A DNA stretch of 7,340 bases from Novosphingobium sp. (GTDB lineage: Bacteria > Pseudomonadota > Alphaproteobacteria > Sphingomonadales > Sphingomonadaceae). A program made the translations under genes and the position numbers. The DNA lies in assembly GCA_027490345.1 (NCBI GenBank), contig JAIXYF010000106.1, forward strand, positions 1 to 7,340, in the 5' to 3' direction. The stretch's first letter is position 1. Each line of letters begins with the position of its first letter. A model generated the notes under the pieces. The model had not been told where the DNA came from. It did not search any database and worked only from the letters and a program-made list of their open reading frames with translations. Shown in pieces: positions 1-5,807 of this stretch.

Positions 1-855
1 CTGTTCGGCAACGGCGAGCGCACCGGCAACTGCTGCCTCGTCACCGTCGCGCTCAACATGTACACGCAGGGCGTTGATCCGGGCCTCGATTTCTCGGATA
101 TCGACACGGTCATCCAGACGGTCGAATACTGCAACCAGCTGCCCGTTCACCCGCGCCACCCCTATGGCGGCGAACTGGTGTTCACCGCCTTTTCCGGCAG
201 CCATCAGGATGCCATCAAAAAGGGCTTTGCCGCGCGCGAAGTGCAGAACGACGAGATGTGGGCCGTTCCCTACCTGCCCATCGATCCTGCCGATCTGGGC
301 CGCAGCTACGAAGCAGTCATCCGCGTCAATTCGCAAAGCGGCAAGGGGGGCTTTGCCTGGGTGCTCGAACAGGATCAGGGCCTCAAGCTGCCCAAGAAAA
401 TGCAGGCGCATTTCTCGCGCCACGTGCAGGATCTTGCCGACGAACTGGGCCGCGAACTGCAGGCCAGCGACATCTGGTCCGTCTTCCAGCAAACCTATCA
501 CCTCGGCGAAAGCCAGCGCTTCAGCCTTGTCGACTACGAGGAAGCCCGCGCCCCTGATGGCACCCGCGTGTTTGCCGGAAAGATCGCAGTGGACGGCGAA
601 GTGCGCTCGGTCTCGGGCCGTGGCAATGGCCTGATTTCCTCGGTCGTCGCCACCCTGAAGGACGGCTTCGGCATCGAGATCGACGTGCGCGACTATGCCG
701 AACACGCGCTTGGCGCAGGCAGCGATGCGCGCGCTGCCGCCTATGTCGAATGCACCGGGCCGGACGGCAAGATCATCTGGGGCGTCGGCATCGACGAGGA
801 CGTGGCAACGGCCAGCGTGCGCGCGATCCTGAGCGCGGCGAACGCGGCGGGGTAA
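1..855 (+). CDS. leuA: 2-isopropylmalate synthase LeuA, C-terminal part (5' truncated by window edge)
   Basis: LeuA condenses acetyl-CoA with 2-ketoisovalerate to give 2-isopropylmalate, the committed step of leucine biosynthesis in the cytoplasm. The frame is open from base 1, so the first 57 bases belong to it; the ATG at 58 is internal. The fragment of 284 residues begins with LFGNGERTGN, a hallmark near the end of the HMGL-like catalytic barrel, followed by YTQGVDPGLDF and the LPVHPRHPYGGELVFTAFSG segment of the long (about 560-residue) LeuA form. From about residue 160 to the end lies the LeuA allosteric/dimerisation domain, including SGRGNGLISS and the C-terminal VRAILSAANAAG helix. It ends in TAA with no visible damage. 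The missing N-terminal half would hold the catalytic metal-binding residues. Family assignment is very secure; leucine feedback is known for the family and not shown here. Confidence 0.96.
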   Translation: MFGNGERTGNCCLVTVALNMYTQGVDPGLDFSDIDTVIQTVEYCNQLPVHPRHPYGGELVFTAFSGSHQDAIKKGFAAREVQNDEMWAVPYLPIDPADLGRSYEAVIRVNSQSGKGGFAWVLEQDQGLKLPKKMQAHFSRHVQDLADELGRELQASDIWSVFQQTYHLGESQRFSLVDYEEARAPDGTRVFAGKIAVDGEVRSVSGRGNGLISSVVATLKDGFGIEIDVRDYAEHALGAGSDARAAAYVECTGPDGKIIWGVGIDEDVATASVRAILSAANAAG

Positions 856-863
856 GGGAAGCC

Positions 864-886
864 GCTCATCCCGGGCTTGTCGAAGG
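864..886. repeat. Short intergenic repeat of the GCTCAT...CTTGTCGAAGG type
   Basis: Just after leuA lies a 23-bp stretch that starts GCTCATCC, continues GGGCTTG and ends TGTCGAAGG. It closely resembles a short interspersed motif (reverse strand CCTTCGACAAGC...) that I know from intergenic regions of many GC-rich proteobacteria, sphingomonads included. Only a single arm is present here, not a full inverted pair. Its role is unknown. The call rests on recognising the motif; counting copies genome-wide would settle it. Confidence 0.4.
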
Positions 887-892
887 AGGGGC

Positions 893-909
893 AAGGGCCA
901 TTGGCCCTT
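893..909 (+). terminator. Weak hairpin downstream of leuA, possible terminator
   Basis: AAGGGCC (893-899) and GGCCCTT (903-909) form a perfect 7-bp stem with a 3-nt loop, 38 bases after the leuA stop codon. Only a poor T-rich tail follows (TCATTCCT), so intrinsic termination would be weak. The site is nearly symmetrical and could act on either strand. Confidence 0.35.
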
Positions 910-965
910 TCATTCCTGAACTTTCCGGAGCGACGCGCCACCTCAGGTGCAGACCCACATTAACG

Positions 966-1001
966 CCCTCTCCCTTTTAGGGGAGAGGGTTGGGAGAGGG
1001 G
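966..1001. repeat. CCCTCTCCC/GGGAGAGGG inverted repeat element with extra direct copy
   Basis: CCCTCTCCC (966-974) and GGGAGAGGG (981-989) form a perfect 9-bp inverted repeat around TTTTAG. Two bases later a further GGGAGAGGGG (992-1001) repeats the right arm. The left arm can therefore pair with either of two right arms, giving alternative hairpins. Elements of this CCCTCTCC...GGGGAGAGGG form are a well-known intergenic repeat class in GC-rich proteobacteria. The hairpin could also block readthrough between leuA and yefM. Confidence 0.6.
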
Positions 1002-1022
1002 AAGGCACAGCCTAGGCTACCC

Positions 1023-1051
1023 TTGTCAAAACGTACGCAATCACGTACACT
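1023..1051 (+). promoter_or_regulatory. yefM-yoeB promoter with paired GTAC operator cores
   Basis: TTGTCA (1023-1028, 5 of 6 matches to the -35 consensus) and TACACT (1046-1051, 4 of 6 matches to the -10 consensus) are separated by exactly 17 bp. Two ACGTAC hexamers (1031-1036 and 1043-1048) sit inside; the first lies in the spacer and the second overlaps the -10 box. Their GTAC centres are 12 bp apart, about one helical turn. In the E. coli yefM-yoeB operator the antitoxin-toxin complex recognises TGTACA cores with about this spacing, so autorepression by YefM-YoeB is the natural inference. The expected transcription start falls at about 1057-1059, on the yefM ATG. Confidence 0.65.
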
Positions 1052-1057
1052 CACAAA

Positions 1058-1312
1058 ATGCGAACAACGTCTTACAGCGACCTCCGCAAGAACCTTGCCG
1101 CCATGCTCGATGCTGTCAGCGCCGATCACGAACCCGTTGTAATCACGCGGGATCGCGGTAAGCCATCGGCCGTGCTGATGTCGCTCGAAGACTACGCCTC
1201 GTTCGAAGAGACGCGCTACTTGCTGCGCAACCCCGCCAATGCCGCCCGCCTGGCAGCTTCAATCGAAGCGCTTGAGGCCGGTGCCGGAAACGAACACTCC
1301 CTCGCCGAATGA
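1058..1312 (+). CDS. yefM: YefM antitoxin (Phd/YefM family)
   Basis: The 84-residue product is the antitoxin half of a YefM-YoeB type II toxin-antitoxin pair. It binds and neutralises YoeB and, as a complex, represses its own operon. The N-terminus MRTTSYSDLRKNL matches E. coli YefM (MRTISYSEARQNL), which fixes the start. It is followed by VVITRDRGKPSAVLMSLEDY, the DNA-binding/dimerisation core of Phd/YefM proteins, and then ETRYLLRNPANAARL and SIEALEAG, the C-terminal helix that wraps the toxin. No Shine-Dalgarno sequence precedes the ATG (upstream bases are CACTCACAAA), and the predicted promoter ends 6 bp before it, suggesting a leaderless mRNA. Its last codons overlap the toxin start in an ATGA. 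Confidence 0.96.
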   Translation: MRTTSYSDLRKNLAAMLDAVSADHEPVVITRDRGKPSAVLMSLEDYASFEETRYLLRNPANAARLAASIEALEAGAGNEHSLAE

Positions 1313-1563
1313 AGCTGATCTTCAGCGAGGAGGCTTGGGACGACTACCTCCATTGGCAGAACCATGACCGCAAACTGGTTGAGCGGATCAACGCCCTGAT
1401 CAAGGAATGCACACGCACACCCTTCACGGGGACCGGCAAGCCTGAACCCCTGCGCGGCGCCCTCTCAGGCTGGTGGTCCCGCCGCATCAATCAGGAGCAT
1501 CGGCTGGTCTACAAGCCGACCGACAACGGCTTGCTCATCGCGCAGTGCCGGTATCACTATTGA
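1309..1563 (+). CDS. yoeB: YoeB toxin, ribosome-dependent mRNA endoribonuclease
   Basis: YoeB is an RelE-superfamily RNase that cleaves mRNA in the ribosomal A site and halts translation when YefM is degraded. The 84-residue product has the length of E. coli YoeB and can be followed against it end to end: MKLIFSEEAWDDYLHWQ at the start, GTGKPEPL, LSGWWSRRI, EHRLVY, and CRYHY at the end. The key residues of the family are present at the same positions: Glu46, Arg65, His83 and Tyr84. The toxin therefore looks intact. Its ATG overlaps the yefM stop by 4 nt (ATGA) and has no clear ribosome binding site, so translation is probably coupled to that of yefM, keeping antitoxin in excess. Confidence 0.97.
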   Translation: MKLIFSEEAWDDYLHWQNHDRKLVERINALIKECTRTPFTGTGKPEPLRGALSGWWSRRINQEHRLVYKPTDNGLLIAQCRYHY

Positions 1564-1712
1564 AAACGTGCCGAGCCGGGCACAGCAGCTGGTGCAAAAA
1601 CTGATTTGGCGGGGCGACCAGGTAAAGGGTGCCGCGCGCCCCCTTCCCTTTCGCTCGCTCTGCTGCATACTCTCCCAGCAAGCCCGCCAGAGGCCAGCCA
1701 AGCGAGAGAGCC
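1564..1712. other. Intergenic spacer yoeB to amidohydrolase
   Basis: This 149-bp gap holds no convincing gene. GTGCC (1568-1572) and GGCAC (1579-1583) could form a 5-bp hairpin just after the yoeB stop, too short and lacking T-rich sequence to call a terminator. CATACT at 1666-1671 resembles a -10 box, but no acceptable -35 lies 16-18 bp upstream. A promoter for the next gene probably lies here, but I cannot place it. Confidence 0.3.
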
Positions 1713-2771
1713 ATGCCAGAAACCATCCCAGAAGCCATTCTCGAACCCGATCTGCCGATCATCGATCCGCACCACCACTTGTGGGACCTGCGCCCGCTCG
1801 TCGCCTCGTTCCCCCAGCCGCTGCATCCGTTTGTCGAAACGCTGGTTCCGGCGGCCTATTACACATTCGACGCACTCCACGCCGATACGCATAGCGGACA
1901 CAACGTGATCGGCACTGTGTTCATGGAATGCGGCGCGTTCTATCGCTCCGGAGCAGAGCACGCGTTCAAGCCGGTGGGCGAGGTCGAATTTGTCAATGGC
2001 GTTGCCGCCCAAGGCGCGAGCGGGCTTTATGGCGCCTTTCGTCCATGCGCCGCGATCATCGGCCATGCCGACATGACGCTGGGCGACGGCGCGGTGCGCG
2101 TGCTCGAAGCGCTGATCGCCGCCGGAAACGGCCGTTTCAAGGGCATTCGCCACCAGGCCGCATGGGACGCCGATCCCGAAGTGCTCGGCCCCCCGTTTCA
2201 CGCGCCAGCTGGGCTTTATACCAGCGATGCCTTCCGCGCCGGGTTCCAGCACCTTGGCAAAATGGGCCTCACTTTCGATGCCTGGTTGCTCGAACCGCAG
2301 CTACCCGATGTGATCAGCCTTGCCCGCGCTTTCCCCGATCAGCCGATCGTGCTGGATCACTGCGGCACACCGCTGGGTGTCGGGCCCTACAAGGGCAAGC
2401 TGCACGAGCGGTTTGACGTGTGGCGCGAGAATATCCGCGAGCTCGCCAAGTGCCCTAATGTCTCGGTCAAGCTGGGCGGCCTCGCCATGGCGTTCTGCGC
2501 GATGCCCGAACAAGGCCCTGCTGCCGGGATCAGTTCGGAAACCCTCGCCGCGATGTGGCGGCCCTATATCGAGACGTGCATCGATGCTTTCGGGCCGGAG
2601 CGCGGGATGTTTGAAAGCAACTATCCGGTAGACCGCTGGGGCGCGACGTATCCAGTGCTGTGGAACGCATTCAAGCGCCTCGCCCACGGTGCTTCGGCAG
2701 AGGAAAAGCGCGCGCTGTTCGCGGGCACTGCGGCGCGGGTTTACGGGATCGAGCACCTGCTGCCGGCATGA
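1713..2771 (+). CDS. Amidohydrolase-2 family metal-dependent hydrolase (COG3618-like)
   Basis: The product of 352 residues is a TIM-barrel hydrolase of the amidohydrolase-2 family (PF04909-like), whose members open lactones such as fuconolactone, sulfomuconolactone or pyrone dicarboxylate. PIIDPHHHLWD (residues 15-25) gives the N-terminal metal-binding histidines. GIRHQAAWD (His147), VLDHCGTPLG (Asp215, His216) and FESNYPVD (Asp307) follow in the usual order, so the active site appears complete. The start was set at the ATG at 1713, which puts HHH about 20 residues in as is normal. The frame is open up to an ATG at 1629, but that extension is low-complexity and upstream of a GAGAG tract (1706-1710) near the chosen ATG. 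No signal peptide is seen; cytoplasmic. It stands alone, with a strong hairpin after it, so the substrate cannot be inferred from neighbours. Confidence 0.9.
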   Translation: MPETIPEAILEPDLPIIDPHHHLWDLRPLVASFPQPLHPFVETLVPAAYYTFDALHADTHSGHNVIGTVFMECGAFYRSGAEHAFKPVGEVEFVNGVAAQGASGLYGAFRPCAAIIGHADMTLGDGAVRVLEALIAAGNGRFKGIRHQAAWDADPEVLGPPFHAPAGLYTSDAFRAGFQHLGKMGLTFDAWLLEPQLPDVISLARAFPDQPIVLDHCGTPLGVGPYKGKLHERFDVWRENIRELAKCPNVSVKLGGLAMAFCAMPEQGPAAGISSETLAAMWRPYIETCIDAFGPERGMFESNYPVDRWGATYPVLWNAFKRLAHGASAEEKRALFAGTAARVYGIEHLLPA

Positions 2772-2794
2772 GGCCCGGGCCTAGCCTTTAAGGG

Positions 2795-2822
2795 AGCGGC
2801 GCTGTGGTTTGACAGCGCCGCT
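2795..2822 (+). terminator. Strong hairpin between the amidohydrolase and nitronate monooxygenase genes
   Basis: AGCGGCGCTGT (2795-2805) and ACAGCGCCGCT (2812-2822) form a perfect 11-bp, GC-rich stem with a 6-nt loop, 23 bases after the amidohydrolase stop. The following bases (TCTCCTGC) are pyrimidine-rich but not a true T run. It probably ends or attenuates the upstream transcript, and it also argues that the next gene has its own promoter. Confidence 0.6.
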
Positions 2823-2876
2823 TCTCCTGCTAAACCGGCGTTTAACCGCTCGCTTAAAAAACGGAGCTTTCCGCCG

Positions 2877-3854
2877 ATGCCGCTTCCCCCGCTGTTCAAG
2901 AACCTGCGCCTGCCCGTCATCGGCTCCCCGCTGTTCATCATTTCCGGCCCTGAACTCGTCATCGCGCAGTGCAAGGCGGGGATCATCGGCAGCTTCCCCT
3001 CGCTCAATGCGCGCCCCATCAGCCAGCTGGATGAATGGCTGCACGAAATCACCGAAACGCTGGCCGCGCACAACCGCGATCATCCCGATAGCCCGGCAGC
3101 GCCTTTCGCGGTCAACCAGATCGTCCACAAGACCAACAACCGTCTTGATGAGGACATGGTGCTTTGCGAAAAGTGGCAGGTGCCCATGCTGATCACGTCG
3201 CTGGGTGCGCGTGAGGATATCAATCAGGCTGCGCATCGCTGGGGCGGTATCGTGCTACACGATGTGATCAACGACCGGTTTGCGCGCAAGGCAATCGAAA
3301 AGGGCGCGGATGGCCTGATCCCTGTGGCGGCAGGGGCCGGCGGCCATGCCGGCGCGCTTTCGCCCTTCGCCTTGATGCAGGAAATCCGCCAGTGGTTCGA
3401 TGGGCTCGTCGCGCTTTCGGGCGCCATCGCGCATGGCCGTTCGATCCTCGCCGCGCAGGCACTGGGAGCGGACTTCGCCTACATCGGTTCTGCCTGGATC
3501 GCCACGGCTGAGGCCCGCGCGGCAGAAGGCTACAAGCAGGAAATCGTCGACAGCAAGGCCGGAGACATTGTCTATTCGAACCTCTTCACCGGCGTTCATG
3601 GCAATTATCTGCGCGGCTCGATCGTCAAGGCCGGGCTCGATCCGGATAACCTGCCGGTCAGCGATCCTTCGGCCATGAACTTCGGCTCGGGCGGCAACAC
3701 CGAAGCCAAGGCATGGAAGGACATCTGGGGCTCGGGCCAGGGCATCGGCGCGGTCGACAAGGTGGAGACGGTGGCCGAGCGCGTCGCCAGGCTGACGACG
3801 CAGTACCGCGAAGCTGCCGCCGGACTCAGCGCGGATTCGGCCCCCTTCCTCTAA
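2877..3854 (+). CDS. Nitronate monooxygenase family flavoprotein (2-nitropropane dioxygenase-like)
   Basis: The 325-residue product belongs to the FMN-dependent nitronate monooxygenase family, TIM-barrel enzymes that oxidise alkyl nitronates to carbonyls and nitrite. Seen in order: LPVIGSPLFIISGPELV near the N-terminus (residues 12-28), AVNQIV (78-83), the GAGGHAG motif (153-159) carrying the family histidine His157, SGAIAHGRSI (181-190) and GADFAYIGSAWIAT (197-210), the last three forming the FMN-phosphate side of the barrel. The common EAGGH motif of well-studied members is AGGH preceded by Gly-Ala here, so this is a distinct subgroup and the true substrate is uncertain. GGAG at 2863-2866, 10 bases before the ATG, supports the start. 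No signal peptide. It ends in TAA that overlaps the stop of the convergent AHH gene by 4 nt. Confidence 0.92.
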   Translation: MPLPPLFKNLRLPVIGSPLFIISGPELVIAQCKAGIIGSFPSLNARPISQLDEWLHEITETLAAHNRDHPDSPAAPFAVNQIVHKTNNRLDEDMVLCEKWQVPMLITSLGAREDINQAAHRWGGIVLHDVINDRFARKAIEKGADGLIPVAAGAGGHAGALSPFALMQEIRQWFDGLVALSGAIAHGRSILAAQALGADFAYIGSAWIATAEARAAEGYKQEIVDSKAGDIVYSNLFTGVHGNYLRGSIVKAGLDPDNLPVSDPSAMNFGSGGNTEAKAWKDIWGSGQGIGAVDKVETVAERVARLTTQYREAAAGLSADSAPFL

Positions 3855-4396
3855 AGCTTGCTCTCCGTCGCCTCCCACAGCATCTCGGCCATCCGGTCGA
3901 GGTGGCTGTAATCCAGCGATTGGTCCGGCTGTACCAGCGCGGGATCGTGGCGATTGAGCACGATCTCCTCGCCCTTGGGCGGGGTGAGCAGGCGGCGGCG
4001 CAAGGCGCGCTGTAGCAGATCAAGCCGCATCAGCGATTCCATGCTGGCCAGTTCGGGATCATAGCGGCGGGTGCGGCTCCAGCCCATTTCGATCTGGCCG
4101 ACCCGTTCGGTCACCATTTCGGAATACGTTCCATGCGGCCCCCGGTGCAGCGGCAGGCCGATGCGCTGTGCCCCGCTTTCCGTGGCGGGCAGCAGCAGCC
4201 CGTTTCGGCGGAAATCGTGAAAACCTACTTGTTCGGTACCGAGCGCGGCGATCATCGGGCTGAACGCGCGGCGGCCCAACAAGGCGCGGGGAAGCAGATG
4301 ATGGCGCTGGAGGCCCGGATGATAGCCGGGTCTGCCCGGAAGATTGACCGAGCGGAACGGGATATGTCCCCGAACCAGATGCACCGCAGGAGCCAT
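3851..4396 (-). CDS. Stand-alone AHH-domain protein, putative HNH/Endo VII-superfamily nuclease
   Basis: The 181-residue product carries the AHH signature almost from its start. GLQRHHLLPRALL (residues 28-40) contains the His32-His33 pair. FHDFRRNGLLLP (59-70) supplies the mid-domain His/Asp and the Asn-Gly-Leu-Leu-Pro turn, and LPLHRGPHGTYSEMV (81-95) gives His84 and His88. In this family these residues build a metal-dependent ββα nuclease fold, usually found as the C-terminal toxin tip of polymorphic toxins. Here there is no delivery domain, signal peptide or PAAR/VgrG/RHS module, and no separate immunity gene downstream. The C-terminal 80 residues are charged and unrecognised. The ATG at 4396 is the only ATG/GTG/TTG in frame after the upstream stop, with a poor ribosome binding site. 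It lies 52 bases after the preceding minus-strand gene, so co-transcription is likely. DNA or RNA cleavage is inferred from family only. Confidence 0.82.
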   Translation of the reverse strand: MAPAVHLVRGHIPFRSVNLPGRPGYHPGLQRHHLLPRALLGRRAFSPMIAALGTEQVGFHDFRRNGLLLPATESGAQRIGLPLHRGPHGTYSEMVTERVGQIEMGWSRTRRYDPELASMESLMRLDLLQRALRRRLLTPPKGEEIVLNRHDPALVQPDQSLDYSHLDRMAEMLWEATESKL

Positions 4397-4448
4397 GGCG
4401 GGATCATCGCCAACACAGCTTAACGCGCCGCTAGAAGAGAGCGTATCT

Positions 4449-5186
4449 CTACTTGGTTACCACGTTAAGTTTGCTTGCCCCGTCCGGCTCCACCCAGACC
4501 GCGCCGATTCCCGGCAGAACGACCTCGCGCGGCGTGTCCACCCGGCCATTCGCCACCAGCCAGTCCGTCAGGCGCACAGCGGTGCGGCTGTCTTCGCGGT
4601 TTGGCCCCCCGCTGCGCGCTTGAAGCGTGAACTCCTGCCCGATCAGGAACGCCAACCCCTCGCTGGCGATGCCCTGCTCGCTGCGGGCAAGGGCTGTCAG
4701 CGCCAACGCCGGAAACGGCCCGCCCGCAAGCCAGGCGCCCGCCGCTTCGGCAAACCAGGCGGGTGACATGACCAGCCGGGCCGGCCGCCAGACAATGGCT
4801 TCCAACCCGCCCAACCGGGAAAGTTGGCACAAAATGGCCGCGGCCACGCGCAGCACCGGCAGCAGATGTTCGGCCCCTGCAAGATGCGGCCCGACCATGA
4901 GCCATGCTGCATCAAGCTCGGCACCGCTGAAATCATTGGGTAAAGCCACCCGATGAACCGCCTCGGGCCGGGTCTGCGCAGGCCCCGGCGCCAGCCCGGC
5001 CAGATCGAAAGTCAAACCATCGCGCAAGAGTTCGGCCGTGCCGTCAGCGGCTGTGCCCGGATTCAGCAGGACAAAACCCTCAGGCCCCGCAGCAAGGCTG
5101 GCCAGCGCCGACGCAGCCGGACGGTCCTTCGGACCGAACAGCAGCGCAGCAAGGGGCTCAGGCCCTGCGGCACGCTCCATCACCAC
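4449..5186 (-). CDS. Unrecognised protein of about 245 residues; probably the main part of a stop-interrupted gene
   Basis: I do not recognise this protein with confidence. It is soluble, Ala/Leu/Gly-rich and without a signal peptide. Visible blocks are LRVAAAILCQLSRL (112-125), EAIVWRPARLVMSPAWF (129-145), GLAFLIGQEFTLQA (177-190), TAVRLTDWLV (202-211) and a C-terminal PGIGAVWVEPD. The order of helix, Trp-containing strand and SPAWF turn faintly recalls DUF4261-type proteins, a weak lead. An in-frame TAA (5190-5192) immediately precedes the start, so the start must be GTG 5186, GTG 5183 or ATG 5180. GGAG (5198-5195) lies 8 bases before GTG 5186, making that start workable. The frame continues upstream of the TAA for another 35 codons to an ATG overlapping the flavodoxin stop. 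Reading the two parts as one 282-residue protein gives a natural strand-helix-strand pattern. The gene is followed 52 bases later by the AHH gene. Confidence 0.7.
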   Translation of the reverse strand: MVMERAAGPEPLAALLFGPKDRPAASALASLAAGPEGFVLLNPGTAADGTAELLRDGLTFDLAGLAPGPAQTRPEAVHRVALPNDFSGAELDAAWLMVGPHLAGAEHLLPVLRVAAAILCQLSRLGGLEAIVWRPARLVMSPAWFAEAAGAWLAGGPFPALALTALARSEQGIASEGLAFLIGQEFTLQARSGGPNREDSRTAVRLTDWLVANGRVDTPREVVLPGIGAVWVEPDGASKLNVVTK

Positions 5187-5189
5187 CAG

Positions 5190-5297
5190 TTACGCTCCAT
5201 CATCAGCGGCCAGCACAGACACCAATGCCGCGCAGACGTCGAGTCCCGTGCGGCCAATCCGCCGCGAAAATCGAACCGTCAAAGCGGGCAAGCCCAT
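5190..5297 (-). pseudogene. 35-codon 5' segment of the interrupted gene (or a tiny coupled ORF)
   Basis: The ATG (5297-5295) overlaps the flavodoxin stop codon as TGATG, the classic arrangement for coupled translation. The frame runs through ALTVRFSRR, then GLDVCAALVSVLAADDGA, and stops at TAA (5192-5190). It is in the same frame as the 245-residue ORF that resumes one codon later with LVVMERAAG. The simplest reading is a single gene whose codon 36 has become UAA. The alternative is a real short ORF whose translation lets ribosomes restart at GTG 5186, for which a GGAG lies at the right distance. The sequence alone cannot separate a nonsense mutation, a sequencing error, readthrough or a genuine leader peptide. 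Confidence 0.5.
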
Positions 5298-5776
5298 CAG
5301 AATATGCCCAAGGCCAGCCCGGCCGCAAAAGATTGTCCCAAATCGCGGCACTTTTGCAGAACAGGAACCGGAACGGTCTTGGGCGCAAGGATCGCATCGG
5401 GGGTCTGCGCCTGCAGATTGACGATCATTCCATCGGCGATTCGCCGCAGCCGCCAACCGGTCACGATCCGCTCAAGCTGCCGCTGTGCGCCGGTCCCATC
5501 CGATCCGGCGGCAATGATCGTGGCAAAGGGGCGGCCCTCGATCTGCCCGAGCAGCGGATAATAGCAGCGATCAAGACATTCCTTCATCGCTCCGCTCATG
5601 CTGCCAAGGTTTTCCGGGCACACGAACAGATAGCCGCGCGCGGCCAGCAGATCCTGCGGATCGGCATCTTGCGCGGCCACGCGCCGCGCCGCGCCCTCTG
5701 GCGCTGCGCCTTGCAGCGCGGCCTCTGCCATCGCACGGGCCGCGCCGGTTCGGCTGTGCCAGATGATCAGCAGCAT
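5297..5776 (-). CDS. Flavodoxin-like / NAD(P)H-dependent FMN reductase-fold protein
   Basis: The 159-residue product has the flavodoxin fold. It opens with MLLIIWHSRTGAARAMAEA, where SRTGAA (residues 8-13) is the FMN phosphate-binding loop after the first strand. FVCPENLGSMSGAMKECLDRCYY (51-73) matches the family's second flavin-binding region (Gly-x-x-Ser-Gly-x-x-Lys-x-x-Leu-Asp-Arg). It is followed by GRPFATIIAAGSDGTGA (81-97). Length suits a small cytoplasmic electron-transfer flavoprotein or quinone/FMN reductase; the partner is unknown. The start is ATG 5776, directly before the first strand. The frame is open to an ATG at 5965, but that extension is low-complexity and lies inside the upstream gene. 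No strong Shine-Dalgarno sequence is seen; the upstream stop is 31 bases away. The stop codon overlaps the next ATG (TGATG), tying this gene to the following one. Confidence 0.85.
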   Translation of the reverse strand: MLLIIWHSRTGAARAMAEAALQGAAPEGAARRVAAQDADPQDLLAARGYLFVCPENLGSMSGAMKECLDRCYYPLLGQIEGRPFATIIAAGSDGTGAQRQLERIVTGWRLRRIADGMIVNLQAQTPDAILAPKTVPVPVLQKCRDLGQSFAAGLALGIF

Positions 5777-5807
5777 GGGCCGACGCGCAGCACGCTGGTC
5801 AAGGGTT

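Noticed and set aside
1629..1712. Upstream ATG giving the amidohydrolase 28 extra residues
   Set aside because: The extension is low-complexity and does not resemble the family N-terminus; the 1713 ATG places HHH at the usual distance.
1557..2252. 231-codon minus-strand open frame opposite the amidohydrolase gene
   Set aside because: It is a shadow of the plus-strand gene, which carries complete family motifs; the minus translation is Arg/Gly-rich with no recognisable domain.
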